DNA of 64,000 bases. It comes from Acholoe squamosa. Lineage: Eukaryota; Annelida; Polychaeta; Phyllodocida; Polynoidae. Positions 63,322 to 64,000 of the stretch are shown here, one piece after another. The stretch lies in contig OX439038.1 of NCBI GenBank assembly GCA_949317995.1, forward strand, positions 69,202,659 to 69,266,658, written 5' to 3'. How positions within the stretch are numbered: the stretch's first letter is position 1; each line of letters starts with the position of its first letter. The translations under genes and the position numbers were made by a program. The notes under the pieces are model-generated. The model was not told the DNA's origin, ran no database searches, and saw only the letters and a program-made list of their open reading frames with translations.

Positions 63322-63870
63322 CCTGTTAACACAACGAGTGTGTTGTCCTGTACTGTGTACTGTTATATGTTGTAACCTTGTTCAATGTATATTTGAGCCG
63401 GTCACGAGTTTCTGGAAAATGACCCATGACAATGTACCCATGGTTTTGGACAGATAATCCGGTGGATATGCCTATGCTATCCATAAACTCCATAATACCT
63501 AGCGAGTTGTCATGGTTGAGACCTGAGTACAGACAGAAGACCGATCGGGTATTGTATTGTCCTTATGTAAGAACGCGTGACCTAATTAAGGGCACACGGG
63601 AAAGTTGTTGACCCATTTTCGAATGGTCAGGCGCCGGTTTGATCATGCGCAGCGATTCAAGTGCGAGTATCCTGCCATATTGTCTTATTCCTGCGAAGGA
63701 AGAAGACGTGGCCGAGGGTGGTCTTACTCTTTTGGGAGTTTGATAGCCTGTGAGAGCCGTGTTTCGAGGTGTGCCCTCGTTAAAAGGCACTCGCCTTTCA
63801 CTGGGTAAGCAGTCCTTACTGCTTATCAGGTGGATTGGGATATTATATCCCCGAATAGCCACTTCTGCCG

Positions 63871-64000
63871 ATGGCAGAAGAGGCCGTCCGCCTTGGCGGT
63901 GGTGCCGGTGCTAGCACCCCGCCAGAGTATGGAAGTGGTTCTCCCAAGAGTCCCACTTATACATACGACGATCAGCAATATGATGCTGATTGTGATCAAT
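63871..64000 (+). CDS. El2 accessory ORF 1, N-terminal part (runs off the window)
   Basis: Starts MAEEAVRLGGGAGAST and continues to the window end with almost the same sequence as El1 26295-26424. An in-frame TAG at 63856-63858 shortly upstream rules out a longer N-terminus. Retention of this start in two separately inserted, diverged copies shows the ORF belongs to the element family and is not a chance insertion in El1. Confidence 0.75.
   Translation, partial: MAEEAVRLGGGAGASTPPEYGSGSPKSPTYTYDDQQYDADCDQ

Larger units (their letters stand above)
56706..64000 (+). mobile_element. El2: second copy of the large El1-family element, cut by the window edge
   Basis: 5' LTR, primer-binding site, leader splice donor, gag, pol and the start of accessory ORF 1 are in the same order as El1, with high similarity throughout. 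Relative to El1 it lacks 26 bp of LTR, the gag ATG region, 74 codons of the gag N-terminus and the gag nucleocapsid region, but has far fewer stops in pol. The 3' half lies beyond the window. Confidence 0.93.

Overview
This is animal nuclear DNA. It has intron-split genes with GT-AG junctions, low gene density and many transposable elements. The mix of elements (Ty3/gypsy LTR elements, LINEs with a jockey/CR1-like reverse transcriptase, piggyBac-type and TA-flanked MITEs) together with death-domain and BIR genes suggests a marine invertebrate bilaterian. I cannot name the phylum.

Layout. (1) 1-15.8 kb is the conserved host part. An SS18/SS18L1 homologue (minus strand, 3' end beyond the left edge) and a complete six-exon PSMA7 proteasome gene (plus strand) sit head to head 566 bp apart. 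Several MITEs lie in the introns. (2) 15.8-18.4 kb is repeat-rich and ends in a decayed retroelement. (3) 18,440-31,737 is a 13.3 kb Ty3/gypsy-type element (El1) with both LTRs and a GAAT target duplication. It carries gag, a complete but broken pol, and about 4 kb of further coding sequence after integrase: two accessory ORFs, neither resembling an envelope protein. It sits inside an older gypsy relic whose protease resumes at 31,738. (4) 32-37 kb holds two MITEs and a decayed baculovirus-F-like envelope gene, itself broken by one retrocopy with a 16 bp target duplication and probably a second. (5) 38-51 kb holds two LINE relics. One is split by a 5.95 kb gag-only LTR element (El3) that contains a further, divergent LTR. 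(6) 51.4-54.7 kb is gene-free, with an array of CCAAT, E2F-like and E-box motifs, G-rich tracts and an inverted CRE-containing repeat. (7) 54.7-56.3 kb has a minus-strand apoptosis-type locus: a protein with two death domains and a BIR protein, each preceded by a copy of the same 5' unit. (8) 56,706 to the right edge is a second copy of the large element (El2), with a nearly open pol and the start of the first accessory ORF, which shows that this ORF belongs to the family.

The strongest candidate for something undescribed is the El1/El2 family. It has a retrovirus-like plan (splice donor just after the primer-binding site, genes downstream of integrase), but the downstream genes encode an acidic protein with a basic tail and a zinc-finger plus coiled-coil protein. 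All homology statements come from reading motifs by eye; no database search was run.
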